This document shows, piece after piece, positions 31,201-45,271 of a stretch of 62,598 bases of DNA. A program made the translations under genes and the position numbers. How positions within the stretch are numbered: position 1 is the first letter of the stretch; each line of letters starts with the position of its first letter. The notes below the pieces were generated by a model. It was given only the letters and a program-made list of their open reading frames with translations, was not told the origin of the DNA and made no database searches. This DNA comes from Silene noctiflora. Its lineage: Eukaryota > Streptophyta > Magnoliopsida > Caryophyllales > Caryophyllaceae. The stretch covers positions 82,666 to 145,263 of the forward strand of contig VHZZ01000198.1 of NCBI GenBank assembly GCA_009801015.1, in the 5' to 3' direction.

Positions 31201-34200
31201 TTCTCAACTTCACTAGGTTGCTTAGTTTCTGTTTCAACCAAATTATCATCTCTCTGTACCTGTTCATCAGACTCTTCAGTGCTATGGTTCTGAGGCACAC
31301 TTGAGGCCTGCTTTGGTGGGGAGAGAGACTCTAATCTTGAAGCCGCAGTATAAACTACAACATGAAGTAAGCCCATAACCTGCTCCAAAAAGACCAATAG
31401 AGTGATATGCATTTACTTAAATTTCAAGATAAATAAAAAAAGTTCAATACCAGCATCATAGAACCCTACCTGTTCAATGTGAGCAATGCTCCGTCGAAAA
31501 AGAGGACGATTTAGGAGCTTTAATAACAATATCAGAGGAATGCTTCCTTCTTCAAAGCCCTCCGTGGAATTCAAGGTTGCCCCAATTTCCTCAACTTTCT
31601 CCTTGCCCTTTCCTTTCGTCGATTCTACAAGCTTCTCAGAGCATGGAGGTAACAGTGACCGTTCAAAGTAAAATAATGTGTCCGCAACAGCAGAATGATT
31701 AGTGGCCAAGTAGCTCAAAATTTCAAGGACACGACGCAGAACCAAAGGCGGAAGACCTGGATAAAATTCGGTCAGGAACAATGCAAAAAAAATTAAAACC
31801 AGGCACACAGATCCTTTTGAATCTTCTTGACTGGATAAAATTCGGTCAACAAAAAATTTAAAACCAGGCACACAGGTCTTCTTGACAGAGAATCATACCG
31901 TCGAACAACTGGGACTGACCATAGACAACATTTGAGGGGCACCCATATAGCCTTTGAGGATTGGTCATTGAAAAGCTGGCAACAGTCCCTTCAGTCTCTG
32001 ATGTGATCATTCCAAGTAAAAGATAAACTAGAGTTGCTCTAGTAAGACTATGAGCACACAAATTTAACAGGAGTCGCTGCAGAAGACCTTTCCCGAGAGG
32101 CTATCATGAAGACACGACAAGTGATCAGCTAAACGCGAAAAAAAAAAAAAAAAAAAAAAAAAAAAACATGAAAAACATGAAAAAATCAATTTTCCATGTG
32201 TAATTTTGATGAATGAATTATTCCCTACATATTGTTTCTTTAATGTAAACTCTAATTATTACATATCATATTCTATAATGAATTCACATAGAATATTCTA
32301 TAATATTATAATTTAAATCGCGATTATGAACAAGGAATTTAAATTAACTTTAACCCAATGACTGACACATATAACCCGATTTGTATTTTGACCCACATGA
32401 CCCGACCCGTGCCCCAACTTGCCAAGTCATGGTATGAGAAAAAAAAAATCATGTTTTTTTATTTAAATTAACTGCTTCGTCATTTTTTTTTCATTATAAC
32501 GCAAGTGCTTGGCTTTTAGCGGTCCTTGCGGTGGCATGTTTTACACTACTTGCTCTAACTCAGCAGCTGAGATCCAAAATGTGGATCAAATGAACATGAT
32601 AGAAGTGCACACCTGTGCTAAGCGCAATAGCCTCAACAATGCCCTCAAGGCATTTCCATCCAGAAGTGGCTCGCCTTCAAACTCCTTCAATTTCATGATA
32701 TCTGAAATAGAGGAGCTTGTTTTTCGTCCCATGGTTACTCCAACACCCCTATCCACAACAGACTGCCGGTCAAAGCCCAACCTGCGATGATGACCGATTC
32801 TATGGCCACCTCCGAAGAGGCTGCGAGCCTGGTAATGACTCATTGCTCTATCCCTAAGCATCTGAGCTTCCGCAAGTAATGGAGAAGGCAAAGCTGATAA
32901 AACTGCTTCAGATGATGTCAACAGTACCTATCATCATGCGAAAAGATGGAGATGTTAAAAAGAGCAAAAAAGGTAACACTCATAACTTGGTTTACTTCCA
33001 CACTTCACTTCAGCTATGTGTCGCGCGTCTGAAACTTTGACATTTGACACAACAACACTTGTCATTTCATTCAAGGACAAAAACATGAATATTTGACACT
33101 CTGACACTTCCAGACAAGTTGAAATAACACTATTCTTAGCAGAAAATTCAGGTCCAAACCTCTTCACGCAAATCAGAAGGAAGAGTAGCTATAATAGAAG
33201 CATTATCCATGTCGACTGGCTGGCCTTCACTCTGCTGAGCCAACCTCTGCGCTCTCTGTTGGGCAAGAACTTCGGCTTGAATATCAGGAGGCAATGCAGC
33301 CAGAAACTCAGGATCGATGTCTTCCATTGATGGTGGGCTGTATGTTGGTGGTTGAGCTGTTTGGGATTGCTGCGATGCCAATACTTCAGCTCTTAAATCT
33401 TCAGGGAGTGCCTCTAAAAAGGTTGGATCAATTGCACTGGAGCCAGGTTGCTCACCATTAGCTTCTCCAATGTTGTCAGCGTCCATAGAATCAGGATTAA
33501 CGGAACCATTATCATCATGGATAGGTGAAGCCATGCGTTGGTTGGCTTGAACAGACTCTCCATCAATACCATTCATCTCAACATCAGCGTGAACTGGAAA
33601 AGCAGGATGTTCTATATCTACCTGATCATGTATCGCTAAATCAGGATTCACTACCACATTATTACTAGGCAAGCCATCATCAACGGGGCATACACTGGCA
33701 TCATTTACATTATCTAGACATACAAAATCCCCTTGATTAGTTTCATGGTCTGAAGATGATGGCAGAGGGTCTTGTCCTGACGTCATTACATCACCGCAAG
33801 GCCTATTCCCATCTGAGTTACTTAATGTAGGTTCATTTGCATAGGCACAATCAGATGCCGCCTCTACGACAGGGATTACACTGACATCACCTCCAGCAGA
33901 AGCTACACCAGCCTCCATGTTTGTCTGCTCATCCGAACTATTCCCCACAAGATTATTAATGTTCTCTTGTCCATCCGCTGCATCCAACTGTTGATTGCTT
34001 GAATTTTCAGATTGCCTTTCAGCTGGAGTTCCTCGCAAAAGAGTAACAAAGGTATCCTCCACAGCCTGTGCAATAGCTGAGGCTTGATTGCCGACTTGCG
34101 GTTGACCATCATCAGCCCAACGACCATCACCTGGCCCTCTTCTCCCAGATAATTGTAATTGCATTGAGTCCATACCAACAGAGTAGTCTGTCAATGGTGG

Positions 34201-37200
34201 AGGTCCTGATCCACCAGACCGGTCACCAAAGAGGCCAGCAGAGCCCAAATCAAAAGGAATTGGAGGGGTATCAAACATGTAGAAATGTGATAATGATTCA
34301 GATTCCCTGGAGGTATTGCCACCAGATGACCACAATGAAACATCACCTGACTGAGTTGGTCTCAATAATAAAGGGTGTTGGAGACCTCCCTCCACATTGG
34401 ATCGGTCAAAAGATCTACTAGTCTGACGACGCCTCTCAAGGCCTAAGGTACTCGTAAAACCAAAGAGGTCATCCACATTTACACCCTGGAAGGGCTCAGA
34501 GGGAACATCAATCAAGCCACTTCCAGACTGGGCGACCTGCAATTGGTGAAAGCCATCCAGAGCCTCTCCCCATCTCACCTCAATTACTCTATTATCATTA
34601 TAATCATCTTCCTCATCATCAACTATTTCATTATTGTAATCATCCCCCAATCTTGTATCTTCGTGATCTTCCACATCTGTATCGGCAAGTGACATAATAG
34701 CAGTTCCATCTTCAGGAATATCATCATCTTCATCCTCATCATCCTCATCGTCCTCGTCATCCTCCTCACCTTCACCCCCCATGTCATCATCCCCGTCGCC
34801 AATATCATCGTCAGCTCGATTTTCTACATGGAATTCCATACTAATTTGATCAGTACTGGGCATTAGCTCACCTTCTTCCATATCATCCCGAGTGAAGTCC
34901 ATCGCAAGCTCAGTACCCACATTCATTGCCAAAGTCCCTTGCTCGGCAGACCCATTTAGATCTGTACCTGTATTACCCTCATGAGAACTGGGTTCAGTAA
35001 CCCCACTATCCCTAACTTCCTGATCACTAAACCTATTTTCCCTAAGCTCTGTGTTTTGATTTTCTATGGTCATGACAGTTCGTTCAGTCGATTGCACTTC
35101 TAGACCAGTTCCTCTCTGTTTGTTCAACGAATCAGATTTGATTGCTGGGTCACTAGAGTTAGCGGCACGAGTTAAGCTTTCTAAGGACTTCAAAATGAGA
35201 TTTGCAATTTTAGGAGCGTCTGGATGATCCAAATCAATTGACTCAAGTATGCCAGTCAAACACAGCACAATACCTCCATCTATCATACTTCGAGCAACAT
35301 CAGGAGAATAACCAGAAACAGATAAGCTACTGGAGGATGAATTCTTCGACAAGACAGAGTAGACCAACTCCACTAGTGCCAGAACCTTTCTACTTGGTAA
35401 CAAACTGCTTTCAGGAGTGCTCCTCGAGTCAGAGTACAAGGTCAAGGCCTTTACAAGCTCGCTAATAACTCGTCTACGCCCCTCACTTGAACGTCCACAC
35501 AAGACTACCAAAAACCACGAAGCCTTCTCAGACAACTTCTCTCTCAATTCACTTGATCCACCAGATTGATCAGCTGAAAGAGGAAGAAGATTATGTAGAA
35601 CATGGTGGAATACACCACCTAGTGATGATGTATCAGGATGACTAGTTACACGCAGCTGGCATATGTCTGAGTCCCGCCTGAGCACAACACTAACAGCCTG
35701 GACATACATCAGAAGAATCTCGCTCAGCAATTTGAGGATAAAAGTCACCTTAGCGAGCACCGCAGATATTTCAGGTACGTGTTCCGATTTCTCCTTTCCC
35801 GACTCGTCAACCTTTAATTTACCTTTCGCTTTTGTGGTGGCCTCATCCAACTCCATGGCCGTTATGTTGCTTATCTGATCTTCCTCGCTGCTTGAGTAAG
35901 GAAATTGCAAAACTATTTCAAGAAGCTGGTCGATTACTTGAGTAACATTGGCAGGGATCTTTTTATGACCTTTTGAACCCTTTCCAGGGCCATCCTGAAC
36001 CTTCGTTTCAGGAACTTTGAACGACTCATTGTTAGGTAATCCAATCTCAGTGGCAGTTGATTTAGCTTTTTCCTTCTCTTTTTCTTTTTCTTTCGATAGA
36101 ACGACAACAGTCCTCCCAGCTGATGTCTCTAACTGACAAGTTGCTGCAGCAGCCTTCGTGAATGTCACTGGATCTCTAGAGATTACAGGCGCCATTGACG
36201 TCAAAAACATACGAGTAGGAATTCGTCCAGCATGCCTTCCTCCACTAAGTGTTTGTCGAATCTCATGTTCCATGGCGGTTTGCAGAGTTTGTGGATCCTC
36301 AAGCAAATGTCTAACAATAGCAGATGCAATAGTATCATATCCAGGAAAAAAACAACCTCTCGGAAGATTGAATAAAGCATGCAAACCCCCAATTTCAAGA
36401 AACTTCAGCGCTAAAGCATGCGTTTTTGTCAACCGAGCACAAATCTGTAACACTGCTTGCATTATTACAGCTGGAACATGGAGGTGTAACATATCACACG
36501 CAATTTCAAGCACTGCGTGACTCTCATCCATAGAAAGGTACCCCGTCAATTTTCCAAATATTTTCTGAAATGCAAAATGTGACTCCTCACAATAACCTGG
36601 AGTTGAGTTGCTCTTGACGTCAGGAACCGGAGCTGCTACAGGAACAATCTCCTCGGATGAATCAGGAAGTGGACAAGTTGAAGCAGCCCTCAAATCCTCA
36701 GGGTTAACTCTCGGCCTGGATTGCAACAAATTATCCAGTATAAGTAGCAAAGCACTAGTGCTTTTCATGGTCAGCAGATCCTTCCCAAGCTGATTTTCCA
36801 TTTTGTAAATCCTTAAAACATCGATAGCTATGGACACAATACCACTCTGTGTAGCAATTTCTCGGGTAGCAGTATCTTCTGAAAGAAGCAAAGCCAAAAT
36901 ATGCGATATAGATGATACAGCACTAGCATTTTTCGACAAATCAGAAGAACACAGTTTGAGACTCTGAATAAGATACGATGCCACTTTCTGACGGTCTTCG
37001 CCCTTGTTCCGGTTGCAAAGAGTTGTAAGCAAATCAGTCAAGGGAAAGGCTATAGAATCTGCACTCTGAAACAACTTCATAGCTGCCTCCAGGATATCAT
37101 CAACCGGTGGGACCTTCATCTGACCATCTTCTCCCACAACATCAGCTGACTTATCATTATTATCAATCTTCGAAGCATCTGTTGAGCTGCCTAAGGACAA

Positions 37201-40200
37201 AGCAAGAGCCCGAGCCAGTTCACCATCCTCCTGAACAGGATCTTCAGGGTGAGTACACAACCAATCCATGGCCATCTCCACACTATTGCTCTCCACCTGT
37301 CTCAAGGCCTCCTCAGCTCGAACCCTTGAAAAACCCATATCGACAATAGTAGCTACTGTATCTTCATCAGGTGGAGGTGCTACACGCGGGTTTAAATTTC
37401 CAGGCACTACATTGCGATTATGCTTTACGTCACCAACCCCAGAATATATGTGAGTAACAACCAGGAGGACTGAAGTAATAAAGGTAACATTACAAAGAGG
37501 AAACATTGGATGATTCCACACAGGAAGTATCACATCAAGAACCTGAGACTGGAGCATCCGTACAAAGACTTGTGGATCTCTTGGGACAGGGAACAACCCA
37601 ATGGATAAGCCAACAGCAACTGGCTGAACAAGCAGCTGAGCCTGAGAGGGTGAATTAGGAGATAGAAGAAGAGACGAATTCACAAAATACTCAAGCAGTC
37701 GACAGTAATTCTGTAAAGTGTCAAGCAACCATGAGCTGTGTTCCAACTTGTTACCCTCGCCTGCCTTGTCCATGTCAGTACTTGACATAGGAATTGAGTG
37801 CGGAAGAGACCATAATAGCTGGCTTGTAGCTTCATAAGTGGTCAAAAGTTCCTTAAAGGCACCACTAACATAGAAGTTATTCACCATTGCCGTGTAACAC
37901 ACACGACGCCTGCTATCAAAAGTGAGAGCTGCCATGTCATGCACAACCTTTCCAAGATAACGGCATTTAACCGAAAGTGAGATATCGAGCCCTGCTGAAG
38001 TAGAATGTCCACAAAAACTAAGAGCGTCGACAAAAATTTTTGCAAGAGCAGTACCTATGTTCTTTGCAACAGAACCAGTTGACCATGAGTCAGCTCTTCG
38101 GCGACTTGGTGAATTGAAGCCCTTGACGAGAGCTGTATAAAATGACCGCATGGTACCAGAAAGTTTTGAAAGAATGTCTGATGCAAGAATTTCAGGGCTT
38201 ATCTTCTTTTGTTCAAGAGAAGGGGGGGCCTCAAGAGCATTTGCTGAGGCTTCCGAATCAAAACTGAAAGCATCAAGATGGCGACCAGCCCTCCCACCTC
38301 TTATGCGTGTCAAGCCATGTCGATTACGACGGCTTAACCCCTCACCAGAGCGAAAAACTGACAGCAAATCACGCTCCCCAGCCCAATGAGATTGAGAGCC
38401 ACCCCTAATGCTAACAGGGTTCATATATCTAACCACAGGAATACTCGTGTCATCATCACTTTCCCTCCCGTTAGAAGCTCCCGGAGCTGCTTCAACATTT
38501 TCCGCTTCCACCTCAACATTTTGCTTAAAATCACAGGACAAGGAGATCTGCCATAGTACTTCTCTATATACCCTTCCAATACCTTTTAGCACATCAGCAT
38601 CCCCTGCTCCCAACTCGGAGATAACTGTTGTAGTCCCCTTCAACAACGAATTCGAAAGGGCTAATATGCCTTCCAGACTTGAAAGACATCTCAAAACTTT
38701 AGTCTGCTCTGTCGCTTCCAGTTCAGTGAGACAGACTCCCCCAGTTGTCTCCAGTGCTTCAATTGTTGTGTTTAGATGCTCTCTCAAAAAGGAACACACA
38801 GCCCTTGCCAAGGAAGCAGAATGTTGTGCTGAAAAGTTCTTAAAAGCAATGGAAACACTCTGACCAACTGGAACTGAGAGAGGCAATAATGGCAAAGAGA
38901 ACATCTTCAAAACAGTTTCAATTCCTTTCTTCTCAATAAATAGGCGACATGCATCGGTATTCTGAAGAATAGTCTCAAGGAGACGGGAAACATTGCTAAG
39001 ACAATCTGGAAGATATGATTCCACGTTAGCCAAAGAAGAATCCGCAGATAAATCATTAGAATCAGGGGTTTCAGATTTTGGCGGTTCTTTTTCGTCAATC
39101 AAAGACGAAGAACTCTTGGCTTCCAAATCAGTCTCCATCAGAACAGGAACTGAGGGGGTTGAAGAGTCCATAGATGATGAAGCTTCACCAACAGAGCCTA
39201 GCTTGACAATTGTATTTAGGATCTCAACCAACATATCAACCCCGGGCCCACGCAATGCAGAAGCATGCCGCATGAGCTCATCTAGCCCACTAGACAAAGA
39301 GGCAGGAGCCTCTCCGGCAAGTGCACGTAAATATGCCTTGGAAGTAAAAACCTTGACAAAGCAATTCAAAGCGTTGCGATCTTTGACGGCCTGAAGACCG
39401 TTATTGTTTAGGCAAAAAGCATCCAAGCATGGCGGTATACATGTGATGGCATCTGCAGAGCAAAGTACACCATCCATGATAGCATCCATGAAAGCAGAGG
39501 GCAGACCAGCTGCGTCTAAAGCGGGAAAGCATGTCGGATCATTATGAATAAGTTCATGTGTAACATTGGCAGCAAGTGAAAATACCCCACCACCAAAATC
39601 TTTTGCCCTTCGAAATATGATACATAAACACTGAGGCAACAAACTCTCCTCCGAGTCATAAATACGATGAGTGCTTCCAGGTGCATATGTTCCAAGAGAA
39701 ATAGCACGGAGCAAAGCCTTCATTAGCAAACGTCTGTGATATGCAAGCAGTGACTCTGAATAAAGGGGTTGCACATCATCCAGGACATCAGATGTCCCCA
39801 CTGTCACATAATTGTTACCAATCTTGCTGCTATCAAACCCACTCTCTACAACTGATAATTCCATCTTAAGACGATGGATTGTGTCGTCTAAACCACCCAG
39901 GTCTCTAAACAATGCTGCGGCTGGATTACTGTAGTCCATAAAAGCTTCCAGAACATGCACAGCAGTAGCAACCAAATGAAGATGTTGAGGGTCTGTATCT
40001 TTGAGAAGAGGCAAAAGAGTCGGTATGAATCCAGAATCTCGCATTGCAGAGCATCCTGATGATGAGGATACTAAAACGGTGACAAGAGACAAGAGAGCCT
40101 CAGCAAAAACAACAGACCAGTTTGAAGAACCATTTATTGCAGAATCAACGGCCTTCTGCATTAGACTGGAAAGAATGCCACGCTGGCCACCAGAAGTCAC

Positions 40201-43200
40201 AGCAGTAAGGACCGTCGGCTGGCGAGGCCTATCTTGACAAAGAGCAACTAAAGCCCGCAGACTCAAAATGCGGATTTTCTCTGGAACTGAATCTTCAAAA
40301 CTTAGCAATGAGACTAGCTCATTAGTAAATTCGGGTTCGGAATTAAAGAAAGACACCAAATTATCAGTATCACTGCTTGCTTGAACGACAACCATAAAAG
40401 CATATAAGCGGATACATGTATATTGCTGCCTGGAAGCTAAGGATCCAAAAGCTCTAGCAAACCTCAGTCTTGTAAATAAAGAAAATCTAAAATTAGAAGG
40501 AATTTTATATTCTTTAACTAGCATATTCAAGATCTCTAGATCGCTCTCAGGACGGCTGTCTATTCTAGGCACATGAATAATTTGAAGCCCTGGTGTAGCT
40601 TCAGTTCCAGACGAAGAATCGGCCACTCTGTAGAATTCATAATGAAGCGTAGACCCCAACTGTTCAGCAATAGAATCACGCCCATTTTCCAATGCACATG
40701 CAATTAGCCCCAGTCCTTCTTCCTTGCAACCCCAACCTTGTGCAAAGGTAAACAATCTTGAGCTCAAACCAGCATCTCTAATAGAATACTTCCCCACTGT
40801 CTTCTTCAAAAAAGTTGCTAGAGTCTGAAGGCTAGCTTCAACCACATCAGCATCGGCAGAAGCCAGCAAATATGACAGATGCTGCTGCATCAACATAGAA
40901 ACAAGCAAGAAAATAAAATAATAATAAAACTAAACAACCAGAATAACTGAGGGAAAGACATAATACAATAGCAACCAAAGAGAAGAGTCATATACCTCAT
41001 AAGATACGAGAAAATGTTTATTTAAGCAATTCTCCAAAATAACCCTCATAACGCGAAGAATCTGGAGAATGGCTTCTTTAGGGAACGGAGGATCGCGATC
41101 CAAAAAATCATCCTCGAGTTGTAAATCCAGCCTGGGTTTTATATGCTTCTCAAAATATGAGTCAAAGTGATTAAAAAGATCGACCCAATGGTGGAAATCC
41201 CCCTGAAGCAACAATGAAGAAACCGTCAGCAAAAGGCGCAAAGAAAGCTCATGGTATGTACCTGGGAAAAGACATAGAAAAATCACCTTATCGAAGTCCC
41301 ATACAAAACTTTTTAGGGACTCCTGTATGTTCTCAAGGGGTGTCGAAGTAATACTATTTATGAGAGATCGTATCTTCGGAGGCTGCAAAATAAACACAGC
41401 AAATAAAACATAGAAAGAAACATAAGATTTACCACGGGCCCAAAGCTGAAGATTTACATCTGGAAGAGATTAAATCGTTAACTGAAGCATGAAAATCATA
41501 AATTCACAGGGACTGCGGTCATAAAAAATCACAACACTTGAATTTATTCTACTACACCTTAAACAGGTTGACTGAACCACCCAGATATCCCAAATTAACT
41601 CAAACTGAGATTCACAAGAGATGTTGATAAATCATATATCAAATTAACAATTATCACTTGCACCATCTTGATGCAGAGACATAAATCAAATGGTAATGTG
41701 CTCTAAAATGAACAGATCAGTCTCTCAGAACGATATAACATCCACAGGTCAGACGTGATCAATCACAATAGCACAGGAAGAATATAAATACAGGTTCAAA
41801 TCGGACCACTACTCAATTTCTCAAGGGAATTTCTTAAAGGTAACCTAAACTAGCACATTAGCTAGATCAATTATCAAAAGAACGGCATTGTTCCAGGTTC
41901 AGCACATCGGCCCACACAAATTGACATTCAAAAGCTTGACAGAAGCAAATGAACTAGCTAATACAGGCTGCATTTAAAATAAGGTTATAAATGTATTCAC
42001 CGAGCACACAGAACTTCCCAAACTTCCTAGATTCTGCCGGTCAACATGCCCAACTGTTCTAAGATGTCTTATGGCAGACACTTTTTCAGACTAAACTGAT
42101 TAGGTGTCCAAAAGTCATCATAAGAAGACACATAAAAGTAAAGTCCCTACACCTATAGGTTAAATCAATCAGATTTTACTTTGACACACCGCTATCACTG
42201 TTTGCCACATGTCTTACAGTCCAACATTCCCACACGTCACAGCACTTCGACAATCCATTTCAAGTAACATAACGACTTGTGTAAGGCGGTTTTACATAAG
42301 TATTTGTGTAAAACCATATGTTATTTACCAAGATGTAGTTCAAAAACCATTTCTAGGAAATTCCACGACTCTTAAGGATATAAATGTCCTTATATGATGG
42401 TTCTATAATTTAAAAAGAATTTAAAATAAACTATTAGATTAGATTAAGAAAAACAAGTCTTTTTGTCACAAAATAGTAATGTCTGAGATCGTGCCACAAG
42501 TGTCACTTGTAGCCATGCTCGGAGCAACACAGGACTAGATGAGACCAACTATACAACAAACTGTACTTCTGAATTACAGCGAACTAAATAACTAACCAAG
42601 TAGTTAAAGATGCATCACATAATTGTTAGGAGCGGCTTTAGAAACATTACTAAATCATAATGGCTCTCTTTGGAGACTGAAAATAAAATCAACAGGAAGA
42701 GGTAAACTATACATTGAAATGGTCAAGAATCTAAAAGTATCTATAGTGCACACTTGCACAACCTAAGGCAGCCTATAAAAGAAGATTTATCAGGAGACTT
42801 GCTACGGAAAAGTACCAATGATCTACAAATAAATGAACTGGCACAAAACATTGACTCAGCTAACAGTAGCACAAACATCAATTCCCTACAAGGGCACACT
42901 TTATACGGAGTTCGCGTCTCCAAAAGCACCACGCGTATTTCCCCCTAATACTTTACAATAACCCNCTAGAATCTCTGTGCTTTGATCACATAAATTGTGT
43001 GTTTTGACGATCTTGCAAGATCCCCCCAGGCCCCACCCACCCACACACACACACACACCAGCCATGCAGCGCTTGAAACTAAGTGATTTATTGTTTCAAA
43101 ATAGCATCCTATTTCATACTAGCTTTCTAGGTTCTCTACTTCCTCTATGCATAACCTTCAGGCTTTGACACCATATGTGGGCCATTGATAATAGCTTGTG

Positions 43201-43809
43201 GCAGCCATACAATTGCCAGAATCTTCCTTCAAGCCAGTGCCAGAACACGTTGTCAAGTGCTAAATAAGGCTCTTTTGTCAAAAAGTTTCATGTTTTGGAC
43301 TAAAGCATAGGGTCAGTCGGACTATCAACAGGTCAAAGTGTTGGCCACACAACACCCAACCAAAGTGAATTGTCGGAGTAACATAGTCTCGTAATCAAGA
43401 CAATTAATTTCCAAATTTAATTAAACATCAACAATATTACTTTATCATGGTTATAAACACAAAATTCTACCAATCCACTTTTCATAAGTTTCTCCGACAT
43501 GATCAACAAAGAGCAAGACCATCATCTAGAGCTCCAAACATCGGTTATTCAACACACGAAACAGAGCACTATTATTGAGTTCCAAACATCATCAATTCTA
43601 AACTAACAAAACAATCAAATACCAAAATAATATTACTATAAAAACACAAATTAAGATACTAAAACAGCAATTTAATTAACTTTAAACAAAATCCTCAACC
43701 TAACACAAATCATATCATCAATTACGAAAAACATAATTACAATTACAATTACAATAACTTAAGCAAGTAAACTAACCACTTCAGAAGACCTCCGTCGCTT
43801 GAGCTTCAT
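28250..43809 (-). CDS. UPL1: HECT-type E3 ubiquitin ligase, UPL1/UPL2 type
   Basis: Fifteen exons (43809-43777, 41382-41287, 41202-40996, 40884-33160, 32927-32613, 32100-31899, 31756-31470, 31379-31093, 30915-29796, 29675-29529, 29425-29345, 29171-28946, 28870-28731, 28551-28445, 28352-28250) give 3691 aa with every junction in frame. The N-terminal half has the DUF908 and DUF913 armadillo-like regions. A UBA domain follows ([17 protein letters not shown], about 1285-1325), with a UIM-like [11 protein letters not shown] right after it. Then come a long acidic stretch (about 2140-2165), two ubiquitin-binding [21 protein letters not shown] motifs (about 2600-2650), and the HECT domain. The active Cys is C3658 in SAHTCFNQLD. 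It attaches ubiquitin through a Cys thioester; relatives work in proteasomal turnover, growth and immunity signalling. UPL1 and UPL2 are not distinguishable here. Confidence 0.95.
31741..31872. repeat. Duplicated splice-acceptor segment in UPL1 intron 6
   Basis: CTGGATAAAATTCGGTCA followed by a TTAAAACCAGGCACACAG block occurs twice (about 31757-31819 and 31832-31875). On the minus strand each copy ends in the acceptor-like CCGAATTTTATCCAG. Only the copy next to exon 7 is in frame with the family protein. Confidence 0.75.
32138..32166. repeat. 29-base A tract in UPL1 intron 5
   Basis: An uninterrupted run of 29 A (T on the coding strand) just upstream of exon 6 in the unspliced order. Length may vary by sequencing error. 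Confidence 0.8.
41383..43776 (-). other. UPL1 intron 1 (2.4 kb)
   Basis: Between the 11-codon first exon ([11 protein letters not shown]) and exon 2 ([10 protein letters not shown]). It holds a MITE-like GTGTAAGGCGGTTTTAC/GTAAAACC fragment near 42280, an N at 42965 and an AC microsatellite (43042-43058). The short frames inside are noise. Confidence 0.75.
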
Positions 43810-43958
43810 ATTGTATCAAATTCCTCGGCAATCATTAACCTAAATTACTCCAACCGAACACAACACGATTCGATACGATTCTCGGCGCACCTGAGAATCG
43901 ATCAACAAAGTTATATAAAACCTACAAGAATCAATTAGAACTAAATTGAACTATACAG

Positions 43959-43997
<39 letters not shown>
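43959..43997. repeat. 39-base A tract in the UPL1 upstream region
   Basis: An uninterrupted 39-A run about 150 bases upstream of the UPL1 ATG, so T-rich on the gene's strand. It lies between the ATG and the proposed TATA, either in the 5' leader or in a leader intron. Confidence 0.8.
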
Positions 43998-43999
<2 letters not shown>

Positions 44000-44210
44000 T
44001 CAGATCATACGAATGAGTGTTGAAAGATTGAATCGGATGAATGAATTAGGTATTTGAATTTTGATTGATTTTGATTTCGAATTTTCGATAGATTTGATTG
44101 ATTTATTTATGTCTAGGGTTTTCAAGTGAGGTTTTCTGGGTAAGGAAGGAGATGAGATCGTAAATAGTTGTGTGTTGTATTTATCATGGGGTTAAATGTG
44201 AATGTTGTGT

Positions 44211-44217
44211 TTATATA
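44211..44217 (-). promoter_or_regulatory. Candidate TATA box of UPL1
   Basis: The minus strand reads CCTTATATAAACAC here, about 400 bases before the ATG at 43809. It is the best TATA match in the region. Exon 0 structure is not resolved. Confidence 0.4.
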
Positions 44218-44681
44218 AGGTATGGGAATTTAAGAGAGATTTGATTTCTTAATGAGGTGAACTTCGTTGTTGCAAAAAAGTGGCGAGTAGTGTTGTGATT
44301 GTAGTCGGTTTTCGGGTGTGTTTGGATTAAGAGATTGTTTGGAACTAGTATAGCTCTCGTGCAAATGCACGATATTTTAGTTTCAGATATTAGAGAATTT
44401 GACAATTAATTAAACTAATGCACTGTATGTCCATTTTGAAAAGAGTAGAAAATTTACATATAGAATCTTAATGAGATATTTTATTATTTTTTATGTAAAA
44501 GTAAAGCATTGATAGTTGTTAAACCATGATTTACTTTACAAAATTAATTAGGAGATAAATATTGTTCAATAGTAAATATAGATACTGAAGACTAATTAAT
44601 TGGGAAATAAATATTGTCAAGTAAAATATCACTTAGGCGGAAAATTTAAACGGAAGAATTTAGAAATGTGTTAATCTTTTA

Positions 44682-44878
44682 CTCCCTCCAAGTCTTAATG
44701 TTGGTTCTCTTTCTTTTGGACATCAAAATTAAGGAAATGAATTTGGACCACACAAAACACCCTACCCCACATGGAATTGAATTTTGACCACACAAAACTT
44801 ACCAAAAAAGGAAAGGGGAACCAACACTAAACTACCACCAAAATGGAAACGGGAACCAACAATTAGACTTGGAGGGAG
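44682..44878. mobile_element. Stowaway MITE (197 bp)
   Basis: The ends CTCCCTCCAAGTC and GACTTGGAGGGAG are exact complements, and inner similarity GTTGGTTC/GAACCAAC continues. TA flanks both sides (44680-44681, 44879-44880). No coding capacity. Confidence 0.85.
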
Positions 44879-44991
44879 TAGTATATAAGGGATTTGGATA
44901 GACTAAGTAAGGGTGGAGAAAATAGATAGTGAGGGATCTATTTTCCCTTGTTCAAAACAAATGAAAATCTCTCCACAATAGAAAAAACTTA

Positions 44992-45268
44992 CGGTGGGTT
45001 TAGATAGTAAAAGTGGAGGGAAAGAGATAGGAGGGGGATGAGGGAAGGGAATGATAATGGAGTGTGCGTGTTTAGATACAATTTTTCTATAAATTTTGCT
45101 TATTGTTTAGAGATTTTGATTAGATTTGAAGGAGGGAAAAAAAATCCCTCCAAATTTTGTTCCCTTCCATTTCCTTTCACCCTCATCAACTATCAAAATA
45201 AAATATTTTAAATCTTCTATTCTTTCTTCCTTTCTTTTCCCTCCAAATCTTTCAATCCAAACACATCC
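44992..45268. mobile_element. Tourist-like MITE (about 277 bp)
   Basis: The left end GGTGGGTTTAGATAG and right end (CAATCCAAACACATCC) are imperfect complements, followed inward by GGAGGGAAA/TTTCCCTCC. TTA on both sides (44989-44991, 45269-45271) fits a PIF/Harbinger target. It is related to 50273-50669 but more diverged. Confidence 0.65.
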
Positions 45269-45271
45269 TTA

